Translations under genes and position numbers: made by a program
DNA from: Gnetum montanum
Taxonomy: Eukaryota; Streptophyta; Gnetopsida; Gnetales; Gnetaceae
Assembly: GCA_015680685.1 (NCBI GenBank)
Contig: MNCI01004656.1
Span: 1,564,985 to 1,628,984, forward strand
Length of the DNA stretch: 64,000 nucleotides
Reading direction: 5' to 3'
Shown: positions 43,439 through 54,480 of the stretch, piece after piece
Layout: each line of letters opens with the position of its first letter
How positions within the stretch are numbered: the first letter of the stretch is position 1
Notes under the pieces: generated by a model
What the model saw: only the letters and a program-made list of their open reading frames with translations
The model's database searches: none
Told to the model about the DNA's origin: nothing

Positions 43439-44559
43439 TGTAGGTTTATTCCACAATTAATCACATTCAATGAACTAAATCCAAATATTATGAAAAGATG
43501 AAAATATTGTCTAGAAAAAAAATCAAAACTACCTATCTTCAATTAAATTACTTGAATATTACAGTAGGATTTACACCCACAAAAATCCAAAAATTCTATC
43601 ACCCTCAAATGATATTATATAGCATGAGAATCTATAATCACATAATGGCTTTTCTTAATGCAAGACACAACCAAGATAAATCTCTTTCACAACTCAAGAC
43701 TATGATCTCAACTCAGAAATGAGATACAAGAGAATAGAATACATAGATCAATACACCATAAGCTAATCTTAGAGTCGTAATCACCTATTGCACTCATCCA
43801 ATGTGCTTAGACAATCTCTCTTGCATAGTTCTCCTTGCATACCAACTCTTCTCCTTTCTCATGGATGAAGGCATACATAATTATAAAGATCCAAAACCTT
43901 AGGAAGCTTTCTATTTGTCTTTCTAGATGTTTTTCACATGGAACTGTGGTCATTTGGATGTTTCCCAATTGAAATGTCACATTAGAGAATTTCTTGTTCA
44001 CTAACAAAGACATCTCTTACTTCATGTAGATGTCTCATATGAGAGCTCTTTTCTTAGGAGAGACGTCTACTATTTTTGAGAGACATCTTCTCTAGAATGG
44101 AGACATTGACACTTCAAGGGAGATGTCTCTAAGGAGACATCTATATTTTGGAGGAAACATCTTCTATGAAAGCCCTACTCTCAAGAGAGACATCTACTAT
44201 TTTTGATAGATGTCTTCTCTAGACTAGAGATATCTACACTTCAGGGGAGGCATCTTTAGGAAGACATCTATATTTGGGGGGAGACATCTCTTATACAGGT
44301 GTAAAAAATAAAATAGCTTGTTTTGATGTCGGATCCCTCCTAACGAGTCCCCATAGATCCTGGAACACCCTGAACTCATCAAAATGATCCAAAAACACCT
44401 TCAAACATGCCAAAACATCCAATATTCTTCATCATAAAAATTCAACACAAAAATGCACATAAAAACTAGACACACGTGTCCAGGTCTTATCCAAGTGTGA
44501 AACCTACAAAAAAAAACTTGTAGGGCAAGAAAAAGGAAATTGAAAGAGGTGTTCCTACC
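43439..44559 (-). repeat. 5' LTR of the chromovirus
   Basis: Collinear with 25488-26556: shared blocks include CACCATAAGCT near 43750, ACTCATCCAATGTGCT, TCTCCTTGCATACCAACT and CATGGATGAAGGCA. It holds the ATGTCT/AGACAT array at 43985-44295 and a minus-strand TATA-like motif near 43885. Confidence 0.9.
43985..44295 (-). promoter_or_regulatory. ATGTCT / AGACAT array in LTR U3
   Basis: More than ten ATGTCT or AGACAT words, in both orientations, occur at 20-45 bp spacing, many extended to TGTCTC or GAGACA, and alternate with TTCTCTAGACTAGAGAT-like spacers. The matching array in the other LTR is 26055-26345. Both lie about 100-400 bp upstream of the TATA-like motif in element orientation. Confidence 0.7.
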
Positions 44560-44899
44560 TCATAAAGAAAACTTGCTAATTAAGCTCAATATCTAATTAT
44601 GATTTTAGTTATAAGATAAGAAACTTCTCACTCTAGTTGATTACCTCTAATATGCTCTAAGTTAAATTTTTTACCTTCTACTTTTGACCATAACATTTTT
44701 AGCATTTACTTCTTAACTATTTTACATGTGTATCTAGAATTAATTTACACTACTTCAATTGAGATAGTACATGTCTTTAGTCATTGTATCCCTTTGAGAT
44801 ACCATCCTTCTTCTTTTATATATTTAATAATTGCTCTAGAAATTATGGTTTACTTAGTTTTTATCAAATTTTTAATATAGCTATTGAATTGACAAAGAG

Positions 44900-46110
44900 C
44901 TTCAAAATTTAAGCAAAATAAATTATATTCTAAAAGTAAAATAGAATAAGGTATTATATTTTTAGCTTTAATTCATCTAATTTATACAACTTTTCAATAG
45001 CTTGCTAATTTTTTTGTACTAAGGCCTAGTCCCATATAACACATCTATACAACATTGTAGGATAAATAACACTTTTAAAAATATTTCTTTTAACCTTCCA
45101 AGCCTATAATCATGATGTTTTACTTTTATTTTTAATTACACATAGAGCCTTAATTCCTTATGTGATTCTTTTCTTAATACATTTATCCCATAGTTAGTTT
45201 CTCAAATAGTTAAAGCCTAAGTATCTAAAGGAGTTTCCTATTTCTAAATTTTTAATCCCAAATTTAAAAGCATAATTTGAATTTATTGTACCCTCTATCA
45301 TCATGTTGTTTTTTCTAAATTGACTTGTAAGCTAGAATGTTAAAAATTATCTAAAATTTAAAACATATGTTTTATACTTTTCATAGATGTACAAATTTTA
45401 TGATGGCATAATCAACATAGAGTAAATTCATTGCATGAGATCATAACTTCTTTGCATCCTTATAGTTTCCTATATATATCCAATCATGAAACTAATAAAT
45501 AAAGAAATGAAAGAAAGTTAGGAATAAATAATATCTTTGCTTCACTCCAAGTTTTCTCCAAAACTAAAAATTATCCATTGATTCCTTATCTTTGAGCTCA
45601 ATGATGACTTTCTCATATAGCTTTGATATTATTCCCATAAATTCTATAGGGACGTCTAATTTAGTTAGGAACAACCATAATTTTTTATGAATCACAAAAT
45701 CATATGCTTTTGCAAAGCCAACATAGAAAATAAACAATTTTCTATGAGGCTTTTTATAGTTTCCATGCAATATTTGAGTGCAACCAAGTGGATAATTGTA
45801 AACTATTTCTACTTAAAACCAACCTAACTAACTACTATAATGTTATTTGTTACTACCAAAGTGATAATTGTTTTTCAAGTATAGTGTCTAACAACTTAGT
45901 AAAGATATTACTTATAATGATCATGTAATAGTTGTTCAAACTATTTTTATCTTGTCTTATATACAAAGATATTACCTTGCTAACTTTTTATTGGTGGTGT
46001 AAGCTATTTTCTATAATTATGTTTGGTTGATCATAAATTTCTATATGAAAAAAAGTTCCTATCCATTTAAGCAATCTAGCATACACACCGTTATTATCAA
46101 CAACTTTTAT
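44900..46110 (-). pseudogene. LINE (non-LTR) reverse transcriptase fragment
   Basis: Minus-strand frames give NNYYMIIISNIFTKLLDTIL then EKQL (46000-45880, RT block like NYR.I.L...L.K....IL..RL), LFIFYVGFAKAYDFVIHKKL followed by WLFLTKLDVPIEFMGIISKL (45770-45564, block FVDF.KAFD with Asp kept as FAKAYD), FWRKLGVKQRYYLFLTFFHF and MNLLYVDYAIIKFVHL (the catalytic YADD reads YVDY). Past that, text like LRL.LFEKLTMG and NVV.MCYMGLGL fits the thumb and connection. Many stops; both the endonuclease and the element ends are missing. Confidence 0.8.
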
Positions 46111-46199
46111 AATATTTGATTAGTAGCAAGAGTTCTTAATGTGTAGCCATATAAATCACACAAATATTCACATAGGACCAAATCATAATTTTTGGATAA

Positions 46200-46960
46200 A
46201 ATAATATGAACTATAGATAGTTAATATGATGCTCATTAATCAATGTATTCTTATTGGAATTATTGGTAATCAATGTATATGATTGAAGTCATAAAAAGGT
46301 ATAATATGTAATGATGTTGTTTGGCTATGAAGTGGTAAGAATAGAATATTATAAGATAAATATTACTTCTAATTAATTAGAAGAAAATGAAAAATAAATC
46401 TAATCTAGTCTAATGGTGGTAAGCATCTATTCCTAATCTTCCATTTATGTCATATGCTCATATAGCTGTTACTAGAATTTTAAAGTAAATCACTAATAGT
46501 CAAACCAAATGATATTACTATTGCATTACCAAGTAACTGTACTTAGTGATTAAGGTTAGTTGTACTTACTCCACCCAATTATAACATATATTATAAATGT
46601 AAAGGACATAAAACTATAAAGGATAATTAAAAGGTAATTGCATATAGAAACTAAATCTATGCTACGTGAGATGTTGTAATGTTCATAAATAGTATTAGTC
46701 TTTATTATTATTCATGAAGCATGTCTAGATATACTTCACTCAAATAAAGATGTTGTATAAATACTTAAGATTACACTAAAAGTACTCACAACTAACTATG
46801 ATTTTATGAAAATAAACTACCAAAGCTTCAATAAGAATGTATCAAAAGTTATCATTTGATGAAATGGATGGTTAGTATTTATAAAAATGACTAGATCTTA
46901 ATACATCATGTCAATGATATCGTACGTGGAGATACCATATTGTAGTTATGATATTGTTGA
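46200..46960 (-). repeat. Family B LTR-like fragment
   Basis: Text at 46640-46780 (AAATCTATGCTAC, GTTGTAATGTTCATAAATAG, CACTCAAATAAAGATG) parallels 60685-60790 of the minus-strand family B LTR (AAATCTAATCCAA, CTATAATGAATCAAAATC, CACTCAAATAAGACTC). Strongly diverged. It could be the 3' LTR partner of the gag/protease at 51560-53420. Confidence 0.45.
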
Positions 46961-48590
46961 TGAAATGTTATTTATAAATGATAAACATTTCATCATATTA
47001 TTATGACTAATTAAAAATTCATCTTCAAGTTGGACAACAGTGGGATAGAGTTTATTATAAAATTATGGAGGTGATACAATTGATTACGTTTTAAAAAAAT
47101 AAGTTAAAAATCAATAAATAACTAACTAATTGAGAAATTGAACTAGAGTGCCATGTAGAATCCTACATTCAAGTGTGTTAAAAATTAATAAAAGATCATT
47201 TGGATACCTAATAAGAATTTAAAAATTATTTCAAGATACTTAAAAATGGCTTGTTGTAAGTACTCATATGATACTTCGCAAGGTGGTTCTTCCTAAATCA
47301 ATTTTTGTAAGTATTGTGAGTCTTTTCATATTGAAATACTCAAGAAAAGGTCTTAGGTTTTCTTCCTTTATCTATAGATTGTTCATTGTCTAGGCTAGTT
47401 TAGTAAAAGTCTCTATTTTTTGTAGTTTCCAAGGATATGGTAGTTGTGAAACTAATTTATTTTCCTTAACATACTAAGCTACGAATTGATTTTTCTCAAT
47501 ATTAAAACTTCTAACTTATGCCTATAAATCCTAGTAGTCATTCATTTGTATTGCTATATTAGTTGTGGCATCTCTTTAATCATGGTAATTAGCCTTCACT
47601 ACTTGTAATTATGCATTAGCAATATGAATTTTTACTATGCTTGATTGCTATCCTTGTATTCTTTTCCATACAAAAAATGCATTGCTACTAATTGTTATTT
47701 TAGCTCATTTCTTTACCTACCTACAATTAACATGACCAAATTTTCATATCTTAAATTGAACAATTTTATATACTAGGTCATGTCTTCTATTTATAATTCT
47801 TTCATTTTCATCGTAACCTAATGCACTTGTGTAATGTTTTCAAGGGTGAACTAGCATACAAGTAACTATTGTATTGCTACATTGATTTTGGATTTGGAAA
47901 AATTAATATATTTTTCAATTTTTGTTTTTTTCATGCCCATTATCTTTTGAAATGTTATTCTAATTTTGCATGTTTTTTATCTTTAGTCTACACTACACTA
48001 AATTCAATGGCAAATTTATGATACAAGACATAAACTTCTTCCATTAATAAGTATCTCTTTTTCTAGGATAGTTTGTTTAAATCTTAACTAAATATAGTAA
48101 ATTGTTGTCATAGATGATTGAAGCTTTGCTCTAGTTGATTCTTTTTCTTTTCACATTGGTCATCCTTCTATTATCAACAATAAGCTTTTTGTTGTCCTCC
48201 TGTAAAGTAGCAAAGGCTTTTATGATCATATACTTTTGCATCTATAATAGAAGAATCTCATGTTGCTTTTTCTGTATCTATCTCAAATTAGTGCTACATT
48301 ACCATAATATGATTGACTTGCTCTATTCTAAATTATCCTAACTATTCTAGTGTAATGTACCTAACATAATTTACACTTGGATCCTGAACTAAGCTAATTT
48401 GCTTTGTAATTTCTAAACTTTTGATTTAGAATATTGTAAGCATGTTCCTACAATTACAAGCTTCCCTTTTGTGTATCTCAATTATAATTGTACATTATTA
48501 ATATTATCTAAAATATCAAAAATTTCTTCCATAAAATATGCAATCTACAATAGTTGCTCTAGAGCATTTTCATGTTGATTTGCATCCATA
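46961..48590. other. AT-rich stretch with no recognised gene
   Basis: Short frames only, no motif that I can name. Confidence 0.5.
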
Positions 48591-48599
48591 AGTCTTTTT

Positions 48600-50000
48600 T
48601 CTTAATCTTGGACTCTGTTAATGGTTTGAGAATTCTTGATTCTAGTGAATTCTATTGGAGACACTATAGGAAAATCAAGGGTTTCTTGATATTATTTGTA
48701 ATCAACTCAATAGCTTCTTCCTCTTCCTCATGTTCCATAACCACTACAATTGCATGTTTTTGAGTCTCCAATGTTATAGGAAATGTAGAAACATTTTGAA
48801 ATATTTGTGCATTCCAATTATCTTGTTGGAAATTTACTCAAATTTGACCTATTATTAGAGTTAATGAAACTTCTAGTAGATCCTATCTTACTTTGAACAT
48901 TCTCTCTAAGTCTTAGATTTCCCAAAGAATAGTTTCTATATGTTCTTATAGATGACTCATAGTGGGCATGTATTCTCCTAGTTCTTTTTCTAGAACATAA
49001 ATGCTTGGATATATACTTCCTATTTTTATTGGTGAAACTATATTTGCTCAGGAAACCATCTCTACTAGTGTGCTTGATGACTCTTTCGTTTGATTCTTTT
49101 TTGGAGGCATTAGCTTTATCATCTTAGTATAAGATGTATTCTGAGCCCTTTTGACCATGTCATTCATATATCAGAAAATTCTTGCACTTTTTCACATCTT
49201 CTTAATAAATTAGGTAAATGACAATGTTATTTTACCTCACTATTGTTTTTCAAATTAGTGATCAACTTCTAAGAAAAAACGATGTGCCAAATTTTCTTGA
49301 TATTTTCCATTAAGGATGATGCTACCATAGGCTACATATGTAGATATCCTATTGAGCTTCACAGTTGGATACAAATGATAGTTTTCTCTTTTAAAATAAA
49401 TATTTTCTAATAACAATAAGAAATAATATTCTTTGTTCTTATCTCCATAAGCTCTTTGCACTGATAATTTATAATGATAAGAAATTTGAGTGGTTGTTGT
49501 GCCAATATTTGGTAGGACCAATGCAATGATAATGCTACAATTAAATATGATATAATCAGTTCTTCAATATTTACTATAGCATCTCCTTGCTTGTTATGCT
49601 AAAATTGATATGCCTTCCTCAAATGTCATTTACTATTGGTAGATATGATTGGCCAGAATGATGATGCCTATAATAGTTCTTGCACTTTCTAAGATAAAAA
49701 TTCCAAAAAATATCCAAAGTTCAACTCTACAATTACACTAGCCATTATAGACTTGGCTCTTATTGCATTTTTCTAGTTTTTAAAGTGTGTTTACTCTTTT
49801 CTTGACTTAACAACCAGTAGCCTCAATGCTGATGCCTATAACTGTTCTTGCACTTTCTACGATAAAAGTTCCAAAAAATATCCAATTTTTAGCTCTACAA
49901 TTATACTATCCATTATATACTTGGGTCCTATTGCATTTATCTAGTTTTGAAAGAGTGTTGACTATCTGCTCAGCTTAAAAGCTAGTAGCCTCAATTCTTC
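48600..50000 (-). pseudogene. Unidentified coding-like region with in-frame tandem duplication
   Basis: The minus strand has an 88-codon frame (49521-49255) with LPNIGTTTTQISYHYKLSVQ, KNKEYYFLLLLENIYFKREN and YHLYPTVKLNRISTYVAYGS. It continues, after stops, into MPPKKNQTKESSSTLVEMVS and IYPSIYVLEKELGEYMPTMS. Upstream, two copies of a 168-bp unit (49831-49998 and 49663-49830) encode NCRAKNWIFFGTFIVESART and NCRVELWIFFGIFILESART. I do not recognise the family. It sits where pol would be expected after the family B protease. Composition looks protein-coding, but many stops show decay. Confidence 0.4.
49663..49998 (-). repeat. Two tandem copies of a 168-bp unit
   Basis: GATGCCTATAA..GTTCTTGCACTTTCTA starts both units, at 49663 and 49831. 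The period is exactly 168 bp (56 codons). The copies differ by scattered substitutions, indicating an old duplication. Confidence 0.85.
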
Positions 50001-51150
50001 TACTTATGCTTACTACTATGTTTATGGTGTGGGTTGATGAATTAAGTGGCATTGTGCTTCTTTATTTTCTATTTGTTGTTTCCTCAGTGATTTTCCTTCT
50101 CATCCTCTACCACATTCTATGCTTGTTCTTTTTACTCATGGTTGTGATGGTTCTCTAGCTACAAGGTTTTCTTTAGAAGCCATTTGCAATTTCCAAGGGG
50201 TTAATAATGCCTTTAAAAGAATTTTGAAAGTTCTTATTCTAGTTCCTAATATTTCATCAATATTTTGCATCTAATTAATCATTGGAAGGAAAATAATCTT
50301 TATTATCAAATGTAATTCCTTTTGTAAAATATCCAAAACTATAGTGATAGAAAAAATTCCCAAGTTTGGAAAACATTATTTTTATTAAAATAGTTAATGT
50401 TGGAATTACTAGATCACAAGAACCACAATTTTTTTTATCAATGTGATAATGATTTTTGAGGATCAATAAAGAAAGACATATTTTTTTATTAGAAAATCCA
50501 TAAAACTTTTGACATAGTTGCAGGCCCATGAATTGTTAATAAATTTTTAAATTGTTAGATCTATAATATGCACATGAGTTAGGAGAGAAAAGTCCAAAGT
50601 TTGCCAGAAAAAATATAGCCATTCTTTAATTATTAATTATCTAAAAAATTTCTAATAATTTTTTGTAATCATTGTCAATGCCTTGAAATAATTCTCTAAT
50701 GGCATTTTTCAACACTTGAAAATAATATTCATAATGGTAAAATTCTCTAATGGTCAAAATTTTATTTGGAAAAATTATATCCTACTTAATATTGATGACA
50801 TTATTGACAAAATAATAAAGATACATACAATTCATGAAAAAAATGATTTAAAAAATAAAAAATTTCATAAAGAATGAAAAAACATATTGTGAAAAAATTT
50901 GAAAGATTTCGAATTAATGAAAAATTGATAAAAATTTAAAACAATGATAAAAATGTATAAACTAGAAAAGTTAATATGCACTTACCAATTCCTGATTCTA
51001 GATAAGGTACTTCCCTTAGAACTAAACTCATGATTATGTATTCAAAAAATCAATTCCATAGTTCTAACGTCATACACTACAAGTTTTCTATTTATCATCT
51101 TTAGTGATTTAAGTTTTCATTTGTTAGCCCATGCAACATTGATGATAATT
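50001..51150. other. AT-rich stretch with no recognised gene
   Basis: An 84-codon minus-strand frame at 50529-50275 has no recognisable motif. The stretch 50640-50980 is extremely A/T-rich. Confidence 0.5.
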
Positions 51151-51559
51151 AGATTTTTATCATTTGTAGATACATACCTTCTTGAACCAAATTGTAATTA
51201 ATTTTTAAAGGATTTATAGGTTTTTTATTTTTTATTTTACATTTTGAGTTTCTATGTTTGCTACTTCTTTTTAATGTACTATTAGTTTGTAAGATGTTAT
51301 TTTGTAGGTTCTCTATTTTGGTGATTATCTTGGAATAGGAGTTAATAAGTGAGTTGGATCTATCCATGAATTTTTTGGTTTCTTTATTATCTCATTTCTT
51401 AACCATTTTGTTTCTTTTGGTTTGGTAATTATTGTGCCTTTATTTCACACACATTCTTTTTTCAAGTTTTTTGTGGACAATATAAGGATTATTTTGATGT
51501 TCTAAACTTTTGTCTTGCAACTACATTCCTCATCATTATAAATAATTCATGGAATTCTT

Positions 51560-51960
51560 TGTATTTGCATGGCTTCATGATCATCTTTCTTGGAAATTTC
51601 CAAACATAAATCTCTTATTCTTAGCTTAGCATCGATTACGCTAATCCATGTTCTCCTCATAAGGATAAGAAAGTCTCCCTTATCATTCTTCACATCGATC
51701 ATAAGGAAATTTCTTGAATAAGATCATCCATTAATAGTGATCATTACATAGTCCACCTATCCTAGAGAAATTGTGACTAATTAATGTACAAGCTCTAGTC
51801 TTATGTTATAATTATTCAATGATAGTAGGCTTCATGCCTTGTACATTTCTGAGAGATCAAATTGAATCCAAAACCTAGATCTAGTAGATCTTTACATGGT
51901 AAATTTCTAACAATTTTCAAATAAATTGAAGGACTTTTAAAATCTATTTTTTCCTTAAGA
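51560..51960 (-). pseudogene. Protease-like region of a family B element
   Basis: The minus strand reads NLPCKDLLDLGFGFNLISQK, then VMITING, RNFLMIDVKNDKGDFLILMR and RTWISVIDAKLRIRDLCLEI. The last parts follow the usual IMTVDGW.Y.VDFLVI...GDYPLILGRPWLATA.A pattern of plant gypsy protease, with ILMRRTWI for ILGRPWL; the active site seems to read DLGFG for DLGAS. Stops intervene. It lies downstream (minus strand) of the gag at 53420-52700. Confidence 0.55.
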
Positions 51961-52099
51961 AAAATCTCTACTTTTATCTAGTCTAATACTATATGAGTCC
52001 ACATAGTAGTCCTAATGTTCATACTTTAGTTCAAAAGAAGTATGAATTTGTTTAAACAACTTAGAGATATTGAAATTGAGATTAAAGTCATATAAGAAA

Positions 52100-52357
52100 T
52101 CTCTTGTTTTTGTTGGGATGGGCTTGTAGATCTACTAGTTCTCTTTGCAATTATAGGATTTATCTTGAAGAAAGGATACTTTCTAGATTTTCATTTAGTA
52201 TTACTAGTATTATTATCCATTTGTATGCTTACAAATCTAGTCACACTTTTTGTTGGGGCTATATTGGCAATTCGCCTTACATTGATGTTGGAGAAACTGA
52301 AGGAAGTTAGTAGGAGGTTTGAGGATGTTGCATGGTTGATGAGAAATATAAGATGGT
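52100..52357 (+). CDS. Short open frame with predicted membrane helices, unknown
   Basis: A plus-strand open frame reads LLVLFAIIGFILKKGYFLDF, HLVLLVLLSICMLTNLVTLF and VGAILAIRLTLMLEKLKEVS, ending RRFEDVAWLMRNIRW and a stop at 52357. Two to three hydrophobic helices are followed by a charged tail. The strongest in-frame ATG is 52165. The frame is antisense to the gag-protease interval of a family B element and may be chance, since T-rich DNA favours Leu/Ile/Val/Phe. I do not recognise it. Confidence 0.25.
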
Positions 52358-52699
52358 GACTTAGCTTATGGAGTTATGGGTTGATTATATTTAATAATAT
52401 AGTAGTGGTAATAAATATGGACAAATGTATTTCTAGAAAAAATAGGCTGCTAGATATAGTAGTTATAAGGATCTAGTTTCCTATATGGATAGTTTATCTT
52501 GGTGGTAGCATTCCTCATGCCTATGGGTTATATCATTTTTTATGATATTTTTATTATGTTTGAGGATGAGCCTTATCAAGATATACTATGGTTGTTGCTA
52601 ACAGGGTTATATGTAGTTATCTTGCAAGTAAGATAACCTGAGCATTTTTTTTATAATATTTAAATTTAATGCATATGTCCTTGATTCCAATAAGTGAGT

Positions 52700-53420
52700 C
52701 ATGATAGGAAAAAACCCTTTATTATATTTGTATTTGCATAAGTTACACCCATATTTACTTTTGGGACTAGAATCAGTAACCTCTTCTACAATAATAGCTT
52801 ATTCTTTATACTTGTACATGTGATGTTGAGTTTCTATTCTATTTCTTTTTTATCTTTCCTTTGGTTGGATATTTCTCTATCCTTTCATCTACTGGCTTTA
52901 GTTTTCTTTTTAACTTCTTATTTATGAAATCTTATATCTTTTTAACCTTTGCTATAATGTTAGTTATAGACTTTTAAATTGGTAAGGTCTTTCTTCTAAT
53001 CACCTCTTTGATAGATTCTTTATCTTATGTCTCATAGACCTAAACATCTATTTTGCAAAGAGATGAATCCATATTATATTCCTACACAAATTCTCTTTTC
53101 CTTAACTTTCCTTCTTGTATAGACACTTGATTAATTAACCTTTGTATATGATCATTTGCAATTTAGGTAGCCTCCCCTAGACATACGTACTAAGGATCAC
53201 TCTTGTTTAATTTCTTAATTCATCAATTATGCATCTAAGTTATTTATTCAAAGAAAAAACATGTCCTAAGTATCTATTCAAGAGTGAAAAACACTTATTC
53301 ATGGCTATTCTAAGAGACTTATGACTCCCTTGTTTTCATCTTTGTAGTTATCTTCTCAAATTTGATACTCTCAAATAAGTCTAGTATTTGTTATTGAAAA
53401 GTTATAGCATTATGCTTCAT
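52700..53420 (-). pseudogene. Family B gag fragment (minus strand)
   Basis: The minus strand reads NDHIQRLINQVSIQEGKLRK, then EYNMDSSLCKIDV.VYET, RRKTLPI.KSITNIIAKVKK and KLKPVDERIEKYP. It lines up with the plus-strand gag at 55468 (HPIQRLIKLVVKEEGELCK, EEYKQDPILCTKEMHIYDQG) and the minus-strand gag at 59024. Same family, third copy of this segment in the window. Many stops. Confidence 0.65.
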
Positions 53421-53523
53421 TGGTGGATAGAGTCTGGTTCTAGAGATTGATATCAACTTTCAAAATCTTTGATTAGTACTTGAAGAAACATCATATATTG
53501 AGCAACTATGTTGATGCATTCCT

Positions 53524-53577
53524 ATCAACACATGCCTATTGATGCATCCTTTAATGCATTAGTGCATATGTGTTGAT
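53524..53577 (+). other. Hairpin upstream of TATA in plus family B LTR
   Basis: ATCAACACAT (53524-53533) and ATGTGTTGAT (53568-53577) are exact reverse complements. With a 2-nt bulge the stem extends by GC/GC. The stem ends 18 nt before the TATA box. Confidence 0.7.
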
Positions 53578-53595
53578 GCTAAGTCATCCAAATCC

Positions 53596-53604
53596 TATAT
53601 ATAT
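53596..53604 (+). promoter_or_regulatory. TATA box of plus family B LTR
   Basis: TATATATAT after CCAAATCC. The minus-strand copy has TATAAATA in the matching place (60942-60935). Confidence 0.55.
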
Positions 53605-54351
53605 GCACACACCCTTTGCATAGATATCATTTGGTCAATAATGTAGACAAACTCTTATATTTTTCTTCTGTAATCTTAGAAAATAGTTAGTTAGTTCCCA
53701 TAGAATGGATTTGAGTCAATTGTATAGAATCTTATTTGAGTGGAATTTTACTTGGATATATTCTATGAATGGTAATAATATCAAGATTTATTCATATTCA
53801 TTACAACACTTTGACTTAGAATAGATTTATGTTCAATGCAATTTACTTTCTATGTACTTAGTTAATATTTACATTTTCATGCACATAAATCAATTGAAGG
53901 AATAATCTTGACCACTTTCAAGCATAAACATGTGTCTGCTTAGTAATCCTATTAGTGTTATTGCTTAGTTTTCCTAGTAGCATAATACTTGGTAATCACA
54001 ACAATGATGCATGAGTTCAAGATGTGTATGAAAATCTAGGAATAGATACTCATCAACCTTAGGCGAGCTTAGAATTTATCGTATTATTATTAGTAGATTA
54101 ATTAAATAATTAATTTTTATATTTTTATATAGCTTAGCCATAGTTGCACAACATTAATAATCATATGCCTCACTTTGGACTAAATCATACATGACAAAGC
54201 TACCACTAGTCCAAGTGAGAAGATAATGATATGTGATTAATAATTAATGATGTAGATGTCACACTAGTTATATCCATGAAATTCAACTAGATTTCATGTG
54301 AATGGTTGTGATTTCTATAATTAGACATAGTGGATACCCACTGCTAACCAT

Positions 54352-54372
54352 TGGCACCATTGCCAAGGATGG
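54352..54372 (+). other. PBS of plus family B element
   Basis: TGGCACCATTGCCAAGGATG matches the TGGCGCCRTTGCCGGGGA primer binding site typical of plant Athila/Tat-type elements, with CpG-to-CA changes. It directly follows the LTR end. Confidence 0.7.
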
Positions 54373-54480
54373 TGCTTCTAGATTAGTTATATTATAAACA
54401 ATTTTTTAAAAAGAATTAGGAAACTATATTTTAGAAAAAATTAATATTTTAAGTCTCAAATGTATTATTAACTAAAAACA

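Larger units (their letters stand above)
25488..44559 (-). mobile_element. Chromovirus-type Ty3/gypsy element split by a nested 12.3-kb element
   Basis: Both LTRs (43439-44559 as 5', 25488-26556 as 3') are present. On the minus strand the order is PBS, gag with CCHC knuckle, protease, RT, RNase H, integrase and a chromodomain-like C-terminus, then PPT and 3' LTR. The integrase is interrupted between 39665 and 27364 by another retrotransposon. Removing that insert restores the integrase reading frame. I could not find a clear target duplication for the outer element. All ORFs are broken. Confidence 0.9.
53440..54351 (+). repeat. Family B LTR, plus strand
   Basis: Contains a hairpin (53524-53577), a TATA box (53596-53604), and blocks shared with the minus-strand LTR at 60223-61020: TGAATGGTAATAATATCAAG, CACTTTGACTTAGAATAGAT, GTACTTAGTTAATATTTACA and CTACCACTAGTCCAAGTG. 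It ends at the PBS. The left boundary is estimated. Confidence 0.65.

Noticed and set aside
25480-44565. Target site duplication for the outer chromovirus
   Set aside because: Flanking pentamers outside both LTRs do not match; either the ends are mutated or my boundaries are off by a few bases.
49255-49521. Idea that this frame derives from an endogenised plant virus
   Set aside because: I found no diagnostic motif of any virus family; left as unidentified.
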